Source of the DNA: an uncultured Aquimonas sp.
GTDB taxonomy: Bacteria; Pseudomonadota; Gammaproteobacteria; Xanthomonadales; Xanthomonadaceae
DNA length: 64,000 nucleotides
Direction of reading: 5' to 3'
Assembly (NCBI RefSeq): GCF_937888285.1
Contig: NZ_CALART010000032.1
Span: forward strand, 34,425 to 98,424
Shown here: in pieces, positions 19,801-27,200 of the stretch
How positions within the stretch are numbered: the stretch's first letter is position 1
How the letters are laid out: every line of letters begins with the position of its first letter
The notes under the pieces: model-generated
What the model saw: the letters and a program-made list of their open reading frames with translations, nothing else
The model's database searches: none
Told to the model about the DNA's origin: nothing
Program-made: the position numbers and the translations under genes

Positions 19801-21459
19801 GATCCCGATCTCTCCAACAACACTGCAAGCGCCAGCACCGACGTCATCGCGATCGCCGATGTCTCGGTCAGCAAGAGCAATAGCGTCACCACCGTCACTG
19901 CAGGTGCGCGCACGCTCTATGCCATCGCGGTGAACAATCTCGGCCCCAGCGATGCACCGCAGGTGCGCGTGCGTGACCTGCTGCCTGCACAGCTGCGCGA
20001 CGCCCAATGGACCTGCAGCCTGCAGGGGGGCGGCAGCTGTCCGGCCAGCGGCACCGGCAGCATCGACCAGGTGATCGCGGTGACGGCCGGCGCGACCGCG
20101 CTGTTCGAACTCGATGTGCAGGTGGCGCCTGAAGCGCGCGGCAGCGTCAGCAATACGGTCACGGTGCAGGTGCAGGGCGCACCGACCGACCCGCAGTCGG
20201 CCAACGACAGCGCCACCGACACCGACGCGATCAGCGTCGCGCATGACCTCGCGGTGGGCCTGGTCGATCCGCTCGATCCCTTCGATTCCAGCGGATCGAT
20301 CGCGCTTCCGTACCTGGTGCAGGTCGACAACTTCGGCCCCTCGGATGCGGTCGGCGTCAATCTGCGGCTGGGCTTCTCGGCCGCGGTGCAGGCGCAGCTC
20401 GGCCTGTCCTGCGCGCCGGCGGGCAGCAACGAGATCGACTGCGACCTGGGCACGCTGCGCGCCGGCAGCAGCCGCGTGCTCGATGCGAGGCTGCTGCAGC
20501 TGCCGGCGCCGCCGGCAACGCTGACAGTCGTCGCCTCGATCGGAGGCGGCGATGGCCAGGATCCACAGCAGGCCAACAACAGCGCGGTCGAGCAGACCAC
20601 GCTGGTGGCCGGCATCGACCTGCAGGTCGGAATCAGCAACGGCGTCAGCCTGATCCAGCCCGGCGACGCCACGACCTACACCGTGCTGGTCACCAATATC
20701 GGCTCGGTCACGGCGACCTCGGTGCAGGTCGAGGTGCCGCTGGCGGCCGGCCTGATCGACGCCAGCTGGACCTGTGCAGGGCAGGGTGGCGCGAGCTGCG
20801 CGCCGTCGGGCAGCGGCGGCATCAGCCAGACCGTCAGCCTGGCGCGCGGCCAGTCGGTGCGCTACCTGCTCAGTGCCCGGCTGGACCCGCAGACCGATCC
20901 TGCCGTCGCCGCGCTGCTGATCCAGACCGCCAGCGCGCTGCCGACCGCACCGGCGACCGATATCAACATCGGCAACAACACGGCCGCGGACGAGGACGTG
21001 ATCCAGTTCATCGTGTTCCGCGACGGCTTCGAGAGCCTCACGTCCGCGAGTCCCGCCGCGGGGCCGATGTTTGCCCTCGCTTCCGCGTGCACGGGACTGC
21101 GCATCGATGCCGCCTCGCCGCTGCTGGCGGGCGTCACCACCGAGGCGCGCCAGCGCGTGCTGCTCAGTTCACGTGACCGTCGCGGGCAGATGCTTGCCCA
21201 GGTCGAAGCGCTGCAGGCCTCCAGCGGCCGCTGGCTGCGCCTGCGCAGCGCACAGCAGGTCGGTGAGTGGCTGCCCTGGAAGCCGCGCTTCTCGAGCCTG
21301 CGAAGCGCCGGGACGGGCCTGCTGCTCGATGCCGGCGACGGCGCGGTGCAGCGATTCCCGGCGATCCCGGGCGCGCGTGAATGGTGGGCGACCGCAGGGG
21401 TGGAAGTGGTCGCCTTCAACGCTTGCGACGGCGAAGTCGCCGATGGAGATTCCCGATGA
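7894..21459 (+). CDS. Giant exported DUF11 / nested beta-propeller protein (4521 aa)
   Basis: The protein starts with a Sec signal peptide (WAALALLAGASPVWAQA, ending near residue 42). The start is GTG 7894, or GTG 7930, which also gives a good signal. About 15 DUF11-like beta-sandwich domains follow. Typical marks are a [DS]LSVSKT start, an N-x-GPSDA turn, a WTC followed by a second Cys, and a PENNS end. In four domains the two Cys are separated by inserted propeller segments (10747-13104, 13498-14712, 16651-17766, 18160-19263); a fifth propeller (about 14956-16120) sits near the first strand of another domain. Propeller repeats read like SPDGRHLYVAGS..AIAVF and resemble lactonase-type blades. 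Near the end, VFRDGFES is followed by a tail of about 150 aa. It is first in a five-gene operon and overlaps the next gene by ATGA. A surface fibre or adhesin is likely but inferred. Confidence 0.85.
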   Translation: MPSAGAQRRISPVAQPARSVISVARRWAALALLAGASPVWAQANLGDSTFSGPSTYIPGNPVPSTYTLVVNNRGDAANTPTTTTSFPPGVTVSWACSAMGAGSSCANASGSGNLNRSADVVGARAGSTDGELRYTITASFASSMTASPLVVPAVVTPSGGNSLDLSVSSTRSLRSDLSVVKTASATTYSAPGSVSYTVVVANAGPSDVIAATLADTAPAGVSFGTRSCTASGGATCPAAGSGNLSLDLDIPAGGSLSFTVPASIAAGTQADPLVNTASVTAPAGTTDPTSGNNSDSADLDLVKADLAVVFVPASPVGTPSATYTPGTTGNTLDIRVTNNGNFASTGSQLSVSLPPEVSAATLSCVTPASCTADSGTGSLTVALGSIAVNGTVTARLTLAYPSDAGASTIDIAASIVGNQPDLAPGNNSSSWRATLRRQVRIGLSKTSSSAVLNPGGALTYDITVSNLGPSDVGNIAGDTGILLSDTLSAQLGRNLASGACSNNGQTTPCWRYCPDDDGSVAALTPDTCTVELVEGDGSFANQGFLLRAGSSSTLRVFATVGANASGSLQNDALARVQTGLGVSDQGAGNCPLSGSNTICARSTVSVQASTDIEVTVNDGLTSAVPGLDHAYTVVVRNNGTLTANNVNLQTALPILASDGDAGFAAGSARWQCRAFDGACCTSNSSVCGTTGLTPPINAAAINQGVDLPPQSRVEFILSGRLDPSALGTLAVNAEATPPAGLIDSVPANNTASDTNTLLVPTANLSLSKVLDSVVPTNGSASGAPFDLDYRIQISNAGPSVARNAVLTDDLASPLLEASTGAWQCAVLQAAGLSSCAAPGVGSGPVSQTLRLDPGGVVEVALAVRTTAIASGEVVNTATVSSTAGSASATAVSGLTGVSALSISLTDGRSEAVPGTPTSYSIRVRNDGPDDAFGAGVSALFPSSLESVSWSCSAITPIPGDLSFANVGGLQNQKAGALLMSEGGEQAYLVLPEANAIQVLARNAVPGQGFGELSVLETETNGTNDPSDSGATVAGLLNPVDLSLSPDGTLLFVLARPASGPGVPSLVSFNRVSNPADPAFGRLSYAGTVSTGVPVQAQRIVSSATHVYVSGSSPAAVSVFRRDPASGLPIHDSVHTDAVPTGASALALDRARARLFVAGSGGQIVQYALNTEAASGPLGRLGAQGAAFSTGLAGIVDLALVPANRSLYAASATSARLDLLTYADAGLTAVASYTRSATDAPGSAADPLAGDGRLALAPDGEHLYRVSASAGSLLGFRRDTLSGTLSEGRVLYDAVSTPGLASARAVAVSGDGRHVLVANDSGSGRPLHAYARRAPDPLFAFLEQERDGIAGTAGLLSPADLAVSPDGRHLYAVSLQDGALSVFERFSRRGVDGATQGDHLEFRARYVNGQDGVVAGLDRASRVLVSPDGRSVYVTSEDRNTLTVFERNVSEEPASGFGRLTYVTRFADGVGGVDGLLGAQGMAMDPDGRHLYVSGSFEAAIAIFARDPTTRALSYQGQVRNGSAGVSGLSGIRDLLVSRDGRQLLGVGSISNAVVVFNRDRSLVPGEGGRLSFVQALNLQSGARLMSLSMPQGALPTDGEHVYVVGQTTSSLFVLRRNTDVTSPGFGRLAPAFQYSRNQPGLSRMNGPRDVQVSADGRRVYVAAQFGHSVLVFDRDLNRSGAGYGGLSLLETRTDGLEGVDGLNDVYAVGLSPDSRNVYAAGFGDRAIASFAVGAGSSCSAGGSGDIDDRVNLGVGGTLEYSVQAMIRPGATGTLETLAEVERPARFEDPDLLDNLAQDSTALTPRGDLAVSKTNNRVSVVGGETVRYEVVVRNAGPSHLRHTPSSVVEINDRLSALPGFEPGSVSWTCTAAGSGALDFTAAYANNAAGEPGLGGVTGLALVPDSDGAGPLPAYLAAVSVLDSRLLLFRRDAVDGRLQLATSVAQGQNLGGSPVSQLLGARSVAVSADSRFLYVASRESDSLNVFELSHSGSTPVLALRQTVQGVVGLDQALHVVLSADGAHLYVAGANDAAVAVFSRNAGTGQLSHVESEREGVDDASDAGGVVSGLIDVEFLVLSPDGEHLYALSGASGSVALFDRDSASGRLSFRAVRGAAQFGVSTDGASGAAFDPEGRQLYLAATGANRLLVLNREINPASGSFGQLSLGSSLQQGVAEVQGLQGPRRVALSSDGVHVYVTAQAGGSVAWFVRDDVTGTLRFLGLRASGSGGVQGLDGATGLVVDSLRNHVYVAGSLAPGAEGAIAGGLAAFRREADSECPASGTGDLVDVPISVASGGSVTFQIEARVSSGVAVGSSLTNTVTLTAPQDTTPENNSASDTDVVALVADLAIRKDDGLAEFDGLAGAVAVSGDASRLFVAGPTDNAIGVFRRIEAPGQPQTGELRFARVLRSGVGAVTGLGGVAGVLASPDGAHVYAVSPIENTVVVFRRRPAPVELEFVEVEQNGVFGVSGLAGASALALSADGRHLYVAGSFANAIAVFARSADSSAADYGRLSYQGLVQNGVGGVDGIAGINALAVSPDGRHVYALGAASSTLAVFARNPNAGSAGFGQLSYLRRYVNGQDGIGGLGGMVGLAISADGARVFAAGGLSGGLVSFNRSSADGALSVAGIAREGVEGAQGLLGARGIRLSGDGQHLYVASGSGRSLAHYRISGTAAPVFSGIVRSGDAAPLSGGQVLGLDGAADLHVSADGTHVYAVGSLDNAISTFNRSVDADPALSTGALDYRASLFDGLGGVAPGESVSYVIQVDNLGPSAVSQARVVDTFPPEFSAVTWSCSSSGGATCPLGGNGNIDVITQLPVGGQVVFTATGVVGQSATGRLVNTATVSAAGAVDPNELNNSSTDDNTVLSPASDLVVTVDDGSPTAVPGGRVDYLAEVRNLGPSYAVGVRVTDTAPAALYERAWTCEAFPKAGALDLRQSFAGSLDSYTAIVPAGFGRQAYVTGSLGGVGAVALLSRDPLTGTLSLPVLPTGVEAVLVNEQDGVRGIGGAADLLLSNDERFVYVAGRSSDSVAVFSRDAGNGSLSFRAQYQDGELGIDGIGGAHRLRMSPDGRHLYVAGSVESAIAVFNVDASTGLLSPASILRQGVGGVDGLNDIRDLQFSASAGHLLVAAGSNQSLAAFARNATTGALSPFALVQDFELPERLLIDPRALRFAGSTVWVTGGESNTVAGFVFDPLQTPALSLSKVIREGENGVSGLVTPDALQFESDQSRLYVGAAGRLFLFSLQPEEPQLLDSYSAQPPLGGGLSLVSASDRQQLYSASADAGGLGVWARARGSRCPLAGRGPIGEVSVDIEAQGRVEFSVGGRIYPNALGTLDYSLRADTRIAAQELNPLDNVDTDSDLLQPEPDLSVSKTDGLSEVVAGLPLTYTIDLANAGVSDALEARLFDPLPIFPAVNAGLVAGEGSWSCSANLPVQDLLRLTPADVTAIAGIGASRRSADGQRLYAVNPSLGALLVFPLDAQGLPGTPEVIVDGATLGSTTVAGLAGASMVTLSPDDRHIYVTGSSANSLVLLRYDADTGTHSFGQRLQSGVNGVAGLQGAADVHLGVDGRFVFVASASSHAIAVFSRSAESGELAFVERVADGLGTIVPDSNVIRGVRRLALSADGGRLYAAASLSQAVSSFDIGGDGRLQFRGRLRQDQPGMAALAGARALALTPGDGQLYVLGSQAISRLSPQADGSLVAQSVVSAIPELAAARDLKLDATGSRLYLADSAGALFVFARDWADGALDLRYRLPPAAAVTGTPELSLGAIDSAGRMYLSEAAGRLGVLRQQALSRCLDAQTDPDRIDATVDLGVDGSARYEYAVRVHPSARGVLTNVATVSPGEGIDPAPENNEGTDLTQIRAVSDLSVTKTGPVQAVAGLRLNYVIEVGNAGPSDALGMQVVDTLPAALAGATWTCVASAGSSCPAAGSGSLAMTGTVLVGGTLRIEIDAPIASSYLGALVNTVSLVLEPDATDPDLSNNTASASTDVIAIADVSVSKSNSVTTVTAGARTLYAIAVNNLGPSDAPQVRVRDLLPAQLRDAQWTCSLQGGGSCPASGTGSIDQVIAVTAGATALFELDVQVAPEARGSVSNTVTVQVQGAPTDPQSANDSATDTDAISVAHDLAVGLVDPLDPFDSSGSIALPYLVQVDNFGPSDAVGVNLRLGFSAAVQAQLGLSCAPAGSNEIDCDLGTLRAGSSRVLDARLLQLPAPPATLTVVASIGGGDGQDPQQANNSAVEQTTLVAGIDLQVGISNGVSLIQPGDATTYTVLVTNIGSVTATSVQVEVPLAAGLIDASWTCAGQGGASCAPSGSGGISQTVSLARGQSVRYLLSARLDPQTDPAVAALLIQTASALPTAPATDINIGNNTAADEDVIQFIVFRDGFESLTSASPAAGPMFALASACTGLRIDAASPLLAGVTTEARQRVLLSSRDRRGQMLAQVEALQASSGRWLRLRSAQQVGEWLPWKPRFSSLRSAGTGLLLDAGDGAVQRFPAIPGAREWWATAGVEVVAFNACDGEVADGDSR

Positions 21460-22487
21460 GCACCTCATCCTCGCGCCCTGGCGTATTCGCCGTCGCGCTG
21501 CCCTTCGCCACGCTCGCCGCCGGCCTTGCGACGGGCTGGTACCTGCGTGGGCCAGTGCCTGAGCCGGCCGCGGCTGCGCCGCCGCCGACCCAATGGGTGG
21601 CCCAGGTCGAGGGCGACTACATCAGCGCGGAGATGTTCATTGACGAGATGCGTCGCCGCGGCGGCAGTCGTCCCGGCCAGTACCAGGACCTGCAGCAGAA
21701 GCGTGCCCTGCTCGACGACATGGTGCTGAAGCAGGCGATGGTGCAGGCCGCGCGCGAAGAGGGCATCGACCAGGACCCCGAGATCCGCCGTGCGGTCGAC
21801 CAGCTGCTCGCCAACCAGTACCTGCAGCGCAGCCTGCGCCAGCGCCAGGCGGCGATCACCATCAGCGAGGACGAGGTGCAGGCGCGCTATGCCGCGGCCG
21901 CCGCGGACTACGCGGTCCCGGCGCGCCGGCGGCTCGCGCTGATCCGCTTTGCGGTGGCGGCAGACGCCAGCGCGGAGGATTGGCAGGCGGCGGAGCGCCG
22001 GGCGGGCGAGGCCCTGGCAGAGGCTCGGCAGCTGCCGGCGTCGGTGCCGCATTTCGGCGCGGTGGCGAACACCTACTCGGAAGACCCTGAGACCCGCTGG
22101 CGCGGTGGGCTGGTCGGCTGGATCGCTGACGCCGCCCCCGCGGAGGAATCGAGTCGTCTGGATCCTGCCGTACTTGCCGCAGCGCGTGCGCTGCCGGCGC
22201 CAGGGGCGCTCAGCACGCCCATCCGTGGTGCCGACGCGATCTACCTGCTGCGGCTGGTGGATGTCGATGCCGGCCGCAGCCGCAGCTTCGAGGAGCTCGC
22301 CGACGGCATCCGCCAGGGCCTGCGGCAGCAGCGCCTGGCCGAGATGGAGCACGAGTTCCGCGAGGAACTGCTCGGGCGCATGCGCACGGTCGTGCGCGAC
22401 GAGGCGCTTGCCGCCATTGATCCCCTTTCTCCGCCGGCCCCTGCAGAGCCCCTGCAACCGCCGGCCCTGCCCGGTGACCGCGGATGA
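21456..22487 (+). CDS. Membrane-anchored parvulin-type peptidyl-prolyl isomerase
   Basis: This 343-aa protein has one N-terminal hydrophobic segment (about residues 9-30, FAVALPFATLAAGLATGWYL), which is a membrane anchor or signal. A SurA/PpiD-like helical region follows (DEMRRRGG, LLDDMVLKQAMVQAAREEGI), then a parvulin-like domain (about 150-275) with RLALIRFAV, FGAVANTYSEDPETRWRGGLVGW and a closing IYLLRLVDVD. These proteins catalyse Xaa-Pro isomerisation and act as periplasmic folding helpers. ATG 21456 overlaps the previous stop and has a GGAGA ribosome site. Its place between very large exported beta proteins suggests a dedicated chaperone. The last residues are Pro/Ala-rich. The next gene overlaps its stop by four bases. 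Confidence 0.85.
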   Translation: MSTSSSRPGVFAVALPFATLAAGLATGWYLRGPVPEPAAAAPPPTQWVAQVEGDYISAEMFIDEMRRRGGSRPGQYQDLQQKRALLDDMVLKQAMVQAAREEGIDQDPEIRRAVDQLLANQYLQRSLRQRQAAITISEDEVQARYAAAAADYAVPARRRLALIRFAVAADASAEDWQAAERRAGEALAEARQLPASVPHFGAVANTYSEDPETRWRGGLVGWIADAAPAEESSRLDPAVLAAARALPAPGALSTPIRGADAIYLLRLVDVDAGRSRSFEELADGIRQGLRQQRLAEMEHEFREELLGRMRTVVRDEALAAIDPLSPPAPAEPLQPPALPGDRG

Positions 22488-24229
22488 GCACCCAGACCAT
22501 GACCCTCGCCTCCATCCGCCTGTGCCTGCTGGTCCTGCTGACCTTCATCTCCGGCGCCAGCCGCGCCGCCGAGCTTGAGCAGACCATCGAGCTGCGCCCG
22601 GGCTGGAACGCCATCCACATCGAGCTGGAGCCGGTCGACAAGTCGATCGCCAGCGTCTTCGCCGGCCTTCCTGTCGCCAGCGTCTGGCGCTACCGGCCCG
22701 ATCCCGACGGCGCGCAGTTCATCCGCGATCCGGCGGAAGGGCTGGAGAACGTCGACGGCTGGTTCGCCTGGTTCCCCGAGCCCCGTCCCGAATCCTTCCT
22801 GACCAACCTGTTCTCGATCGACGGCAATGCCGCCTACCTGGTCAGGCTGGAGGGCAGCATCAACCGGAACCTCGTCATCCGCGGCATCCCGCGCTTCCGC
22901 CCGACGCGCTGGACGGCGGATGCCTTCACCCTGACCGGGCTTCCGGTCGCTGCCGGCAACCGGCCCAGCTTTGCCGACTTCTTCGCGTCCTCGGAGGCGC
23001 ATCGCGGTCAGCCGGTCTATGCCCTGAGCGCGGCGGGCCAGTGGCAGCGCGTCACCAGCCCCGGCTCGACGTTGATCGAGCCCGGTCGGGCCTACTGGAT
23101 CTATACCGACGGCAGTTCGCGCTACCAGGGCCGATTGCACCTCGTGCTGGATCAGGGTGAGTCGCTGGAGTACTCGGCCGCGCTCGACGAGATCCGGCTG
23201 GTGCTGCGCAACTTCAGCGGCCTGCCGGGCAGCTTCCAGCTGCGCCGGATCGGCGGCGGCGCGATGCCGCTCACCTTCCTCAACGAGGATGAGGAAACCG
23301 GCGAGACCGGCTGGCCGGACCTGCAGCAGACCCTGGTGGTGGACGCTCCGGCGGGCAGGGACGTGTTCGTGACGCTCGGCGTTCGACGCACCCAGTTCAG
23401 CGCCGATCGCATGGACGAAGTGCTGGAGATCACCGACGAGCTTGGACAGCGCGTGCTGCTGGCTGCCGGCGGCAACACGGTGCAGCCGGTAGCGCTCCGC
23501 CGGGGCGCCACCGAAGGCACGCCGGCCGCGGCCAGCTATGCCGGCCTGTGGGTCGGTGACGTCGAAGTGCGCGCGGTCAGCGAAGCCCAGCGCGGCGGCA
23601 CCGAGCCGCGCCCCGTGGTGCGTCCGTTCCGCCAGCGCGTGCTGATCCATGTCGACGCGGCGGGCAATGCGCGCCTGCTGAAGGATGTGATCCAGATGTG
23701 GCAGGACGGCACCAGTCGACCCAGCGCGATCAACCCGGCCTTCAATGAGGTCGACCAGCCGGGTCGGCATGTGCTCATCACCGATCCCAACCTGATCAGC
23801 CTCTACACCGGCCCGGTCAATCGGGATGGTCAGCCGGTCGGCCTGCGCTTCTCGACGGTCGCCTACGACTTCGCCGGCAACGAGATCGAACTCGACGGCG
23901 ACTTCGGGCCCGGCGGTGAGGTGGGCGGCACCCTGGTGATCGCCTCGAACCTGCCGACCAACCCCTTCCTGCATCGCTACCACCCCGATCACGACAACCT
24001 CGATCCGCAGTTCCTGAACACGGTGGAAGAGGCCTACCAGGTCGTTCGCAACCTGAGCTTCCGCTTCGTCGCCGAAGACCCCGAAGGGCGCAACCCGCCG
24101 GGCTGGGGCGACACCCTGGTCGGCGGCGACTTCAGCGAATCGATCACCGGCCTGCACAAGAACCCGATCTTCCTTTCCGGCCAGTTCCGGCTGCGGCGCG
24201 CGTCCGCCGTGACGGTGCTGAACCAATGA
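22484..24229 (+). CDS. Exported protein of unknown function (581 aa)
   Basis: A Sec signal peptide (LCLLVLLTFISGASRAAE, cleavage near residue 29) is followed by a beta-rich protein. Notable segments are LRPGWNAIHIEL near the mature N-terminus, YAGLWVGDVEVRAV (about residues 360-373), and NPFLHRYHPDHDNLDPQF (about 489-506). From memory, similar GLWVG and RYHPDHDN motifs occur in uncharacterised exported proteins of Planctomycetes and Verrucomicrobia, encoded beside very large proteins; this was not checked. No enzyme motif is seen. It is third in the operon and overlaps both neighbours by ATGA, so it is probably a partner or assembly component of the large proteins. Confidence 0.8.
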   Translation: MSTQTMTLASIRLCLLVLLTFISGASRAAELEQTIELRPGWNAIHIELEPVDKSIASVFAGLPVASVWRYRPDPDGAQFIRDPAEGLENVDGWFAWFPEPRPESFLTNLFSIDGNAAYLVRLEGSINRNLVIRGIPRFRPTRWTADAFTLTGLPVAAGNRPSFADFFASSEAHRGQPVYALSAAGQWQRVTSPGSTLIEPGRAYWIYTDGSSRYQGRLHLVLDQGESLEYSAALDEIRLVLRNFSGLPGSFQLRRIGGGAMPLTFLNEDEETGETGWPDLQQTLVVDAPAGRDVFVTLGVRRTQFSADRMDEVLEITDELGQRVLLAAGGNTVQPVALRRGATEGTPAAASYAGLWVGDVEVRAVSEAQRGGTEPRPVVRPFRQRVLIHVDAAGNARLLKDVIQMWQDGTSRPSAINPAFNEVDQPGRHVLITDPNLISLYTGPVNRDGQPVGLRFSTVAYDFAGNEIELDGDFGPGGEVGGTLVIASNLPTNPFLHRYHPDHDNLDPQFLNTVEEAYQVVRNLSFRFVAEDPEGRNPPGWGDTLVGGDFSESITGLHKNPIFLSGQFRLRRASAVTVLNQ

Positions 24230-27200
24230 GTACCGCCATGAACGCCTGTATCGAGCCCGTTGGCAGTGAACATGAGTCAGGGACACCGGACATGAGCGCA
24301 AGCCGTCTTCGCAACCGGGGCAGACGATGCATCCGCGCCTGCCTGCTGCTGGCCAGCCTGCTCCTGCCGGCCCTGCCCGCGGCGGCGCAATGGCCGATGG
24401 GCATCCCGGCCACCGGCGACGTCGAGGTCACCGCGATCGCCAATGCCAGCAACGGCGACACCATCGTTGCCGGCCAGTACTCGGGCCTGCTCGAGTACGG
24501 CGGCCAATCTCTGGCCTCCGAAGGCCTGGAGGACATCTTCATCGCCCGTGTCAGGGCCGGCGGGCAGGTGGTCTGGGTACGCCGTGCGGGTGGGCCGTCC
24601 GTCGACACCGTGCGCGCGATCAGCCTGGATGCCGCCAACAACGTGTTCATTGTCGGCGGCTTCTTCGGCACCGCGCGCTTTGGCGGCAGCGATCTCGGCA
24701 CGCCCGGTGCGACCGATCGCGACGCCTATGTCGCCAAGCTGGATTTCGACGGCAGCTGGCGCTGGGCCCGCCAGATGGGCGGCAGCGGCAATGACGAAGC
24801 CACCGGCGCGGCGACACTGCCGGGTGACAACACCCAGATTCCACCGGTCACCGAGTCGGTGGCGGTCACCGGTCGCTATGTGTGCAATGCCTCGTTCGGC
24901 CCCACGACCCTGAATGCCCCAAGCTGCCCGGAGGGCGGCGGCGACCTCTTCGTGGCGCGGCTCAGCACCAATGGCGACTGGCTGTGGGCGCGCAATCGGG
25001 GCGGCGCCTCGGGCACCGATCGCGCGACCCACATGCTCGCGGATGCCGACAACCGGCTGTTCGTGATCGGCCAGGGCGCAGGGGGATCGCTGTCGTCGCT
25101 GATCTCCAGCAATTTCAACGATGGATCGCTGCAGGGCTGGACGCCTTCGGATGCCAGCAAGGGCACAGTCAGTCCCACCAGCGGCCTGCTGGGTGCCACG
25201 CCCTATTCGTTCTTCAATGGCACCAACGCACTGGTGCTTCGCGCCGGCGGCGTCAACGTGGCCAGCCCGGTGTTCGACACCAGCGCATCGGACTCGATCG
25301 AAGTCTCGCTGGACCTCATGCGCGGGTTCTCTGACTTCGCGTCCCCGACCTACACGGTGGTCACCGAGCAGCCGGACGGGGGCGAGGACATCTTCGTCCA
25401 GTACCTCGGCGTGGATGGCCAGTGGCGGGAGATCCTGCGCCTCAACAGTGGATTCAGCGGCCCGCAGAATTTCGCTCTGACAGTGACGGATCCGCGCGCC
25501 CTGCACGCTGGTTTCCGGCTGCGATTCAACATGCCGAACGGCTCGGGCAGCGCCGGCGCGGGGCGCTATTTCGACTGGTGGCATATCGACAACGTGCTGA
25601 TCCGGGCGCGTCCGCGCGTGGCCTTCGTGCTGCCGGTGAGCAACGTCATCGGCGATGCGCCAACGCTGGGTTCCACCCAGCTGCTGCCGGCGGGCCTGGT
25701 GCCTTCGGGTATCGCCATCGATCGCAGCCGCCGTCGCCTGCTGCTTACCGGCAACTACACCGGCAGTGGCGCGCCGAACCAGTGCGCCCCGCCCAGCGGT
25801 GCCGGCGCTTTCCTTGCCAGTTTCGACATCGGCGGCCTCAACGCCAACTGCGTCTGGGCGCGCTTCGTGAACGGAGCGGTCGGCGGTGGCGTCAGCGTCG
25901 ATCCGCAGGGCAGGGTGTACTTCACCGGCGCGTTCAGCGGGCCGACGACCTTCTTCACCGATCCGGCCGGACGCGGCAGCCTGGACTCGCAGGGCGCCGC
26001 CAGTGACGTCTACATCGCGGCGGTCGATGGCAACGGTGGCTGGCAATGGGTGACCGGCGGCAATCGCAACGATCCGGATACCCGCCTGCCTTCCTTCGCT
26101 GGCGGCGGCGGTGCGGATCGTGGCCGCGTCATCAGCAACAACGGCGGCGGCAGTCTCTATGTTGGCGGCAGCTTCGCTGGCATCGCACGCTTCGGTCCGC
26201 AGGACCAGCTGATCGCGCAGGCGCGCGATGGCTTCCTGCTGAACCTGGGGGACGATGGCCGCTTCTTCGAGGAAGAGCGCTGGCTGGCCGGGCAGCCGCT
26301 GGTGCCGCCACCGAACGCGAAGGTCGACGACGTCACCTATCGCCCCGATTTCGCCGTGGACGGCGAGCCCTTCGATGCGATCGGCAACAAGATCTTCTAC
26401 TGGGCCGCGCCCGGTGCGCCCGGCTCTGGCCGGATGGCGCGGTTGATTCCGCTGCAGCCCTTCGGCCGCATCGAAGTGCGCTGGCGCGTGCAGGGCGATG
26501 ACCTGACCTCGACGCGGCGGATCAGCAGCCTCGGCGTGATCGGCTGGCCGACGCTCTCCTGCACACAGACGGTTGGCGTCGGCTGCGTGCAGGATCACGT
26601 GATCGGTGCGCCCGTGCAGGCGGAGCCCGCGGCCGGCAACTACAAGGTGCTGGAGCTGGTGAACCCCAGCACGGGTTCGAGCGGCGCGACTTACGCGGCC
26701 GGGCAGTTCAATGCTTCCCGCAGCGGCTTCGCCAGCCTGATCTATGTCAACGGCCCGAGCATCGACCCGCTGCAGTTCCCGGTGGAAGTGGAGGTGGTGC
26801 GCTCGCAGCCGTACTCGACGGTGCCGCTGTTCAGCGACAACGTCCCCGCGCAGATCGGCGAGGCCCTGGTCGACAGCTACCACAACGAGCCCGGCACCAC
26901 TGGTTTCGTGATCAATGAGCTCGCCTTCTACGATGGCGTAGGCCAGGACGCCGCCTACAACCGGGCGGCGCGCACCGGCGCGATCATTCCGGTCAACCGC
27001 TATGCCGTTGGCCGCGGCCAGGACCAGGGCCGCGAGCTCGCTGTGGCCTGGTACCACGCAAAATCGCGCGGCGTGTACTGGCCGGAGAAGGCCGTTCGCT
27101 ACCAGCCCTACTGGCCCTTCGATCCCGATCGCATCGTCATCGCCAGCCAGCAGGGCGGCGAGAATCTCGGCCAGGCGCCGCTGGACCCGCAGGTGTTCGC

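Noticed and set aside
14086..20244. A 2052-codon open frame on the minus strand inside the giant gene
   Set aside because: The product is rich in Ala, Gly, Arg and His without recognisable domains. It mirrors the repetitive GC-rich DUF11/propeller coding sequence.
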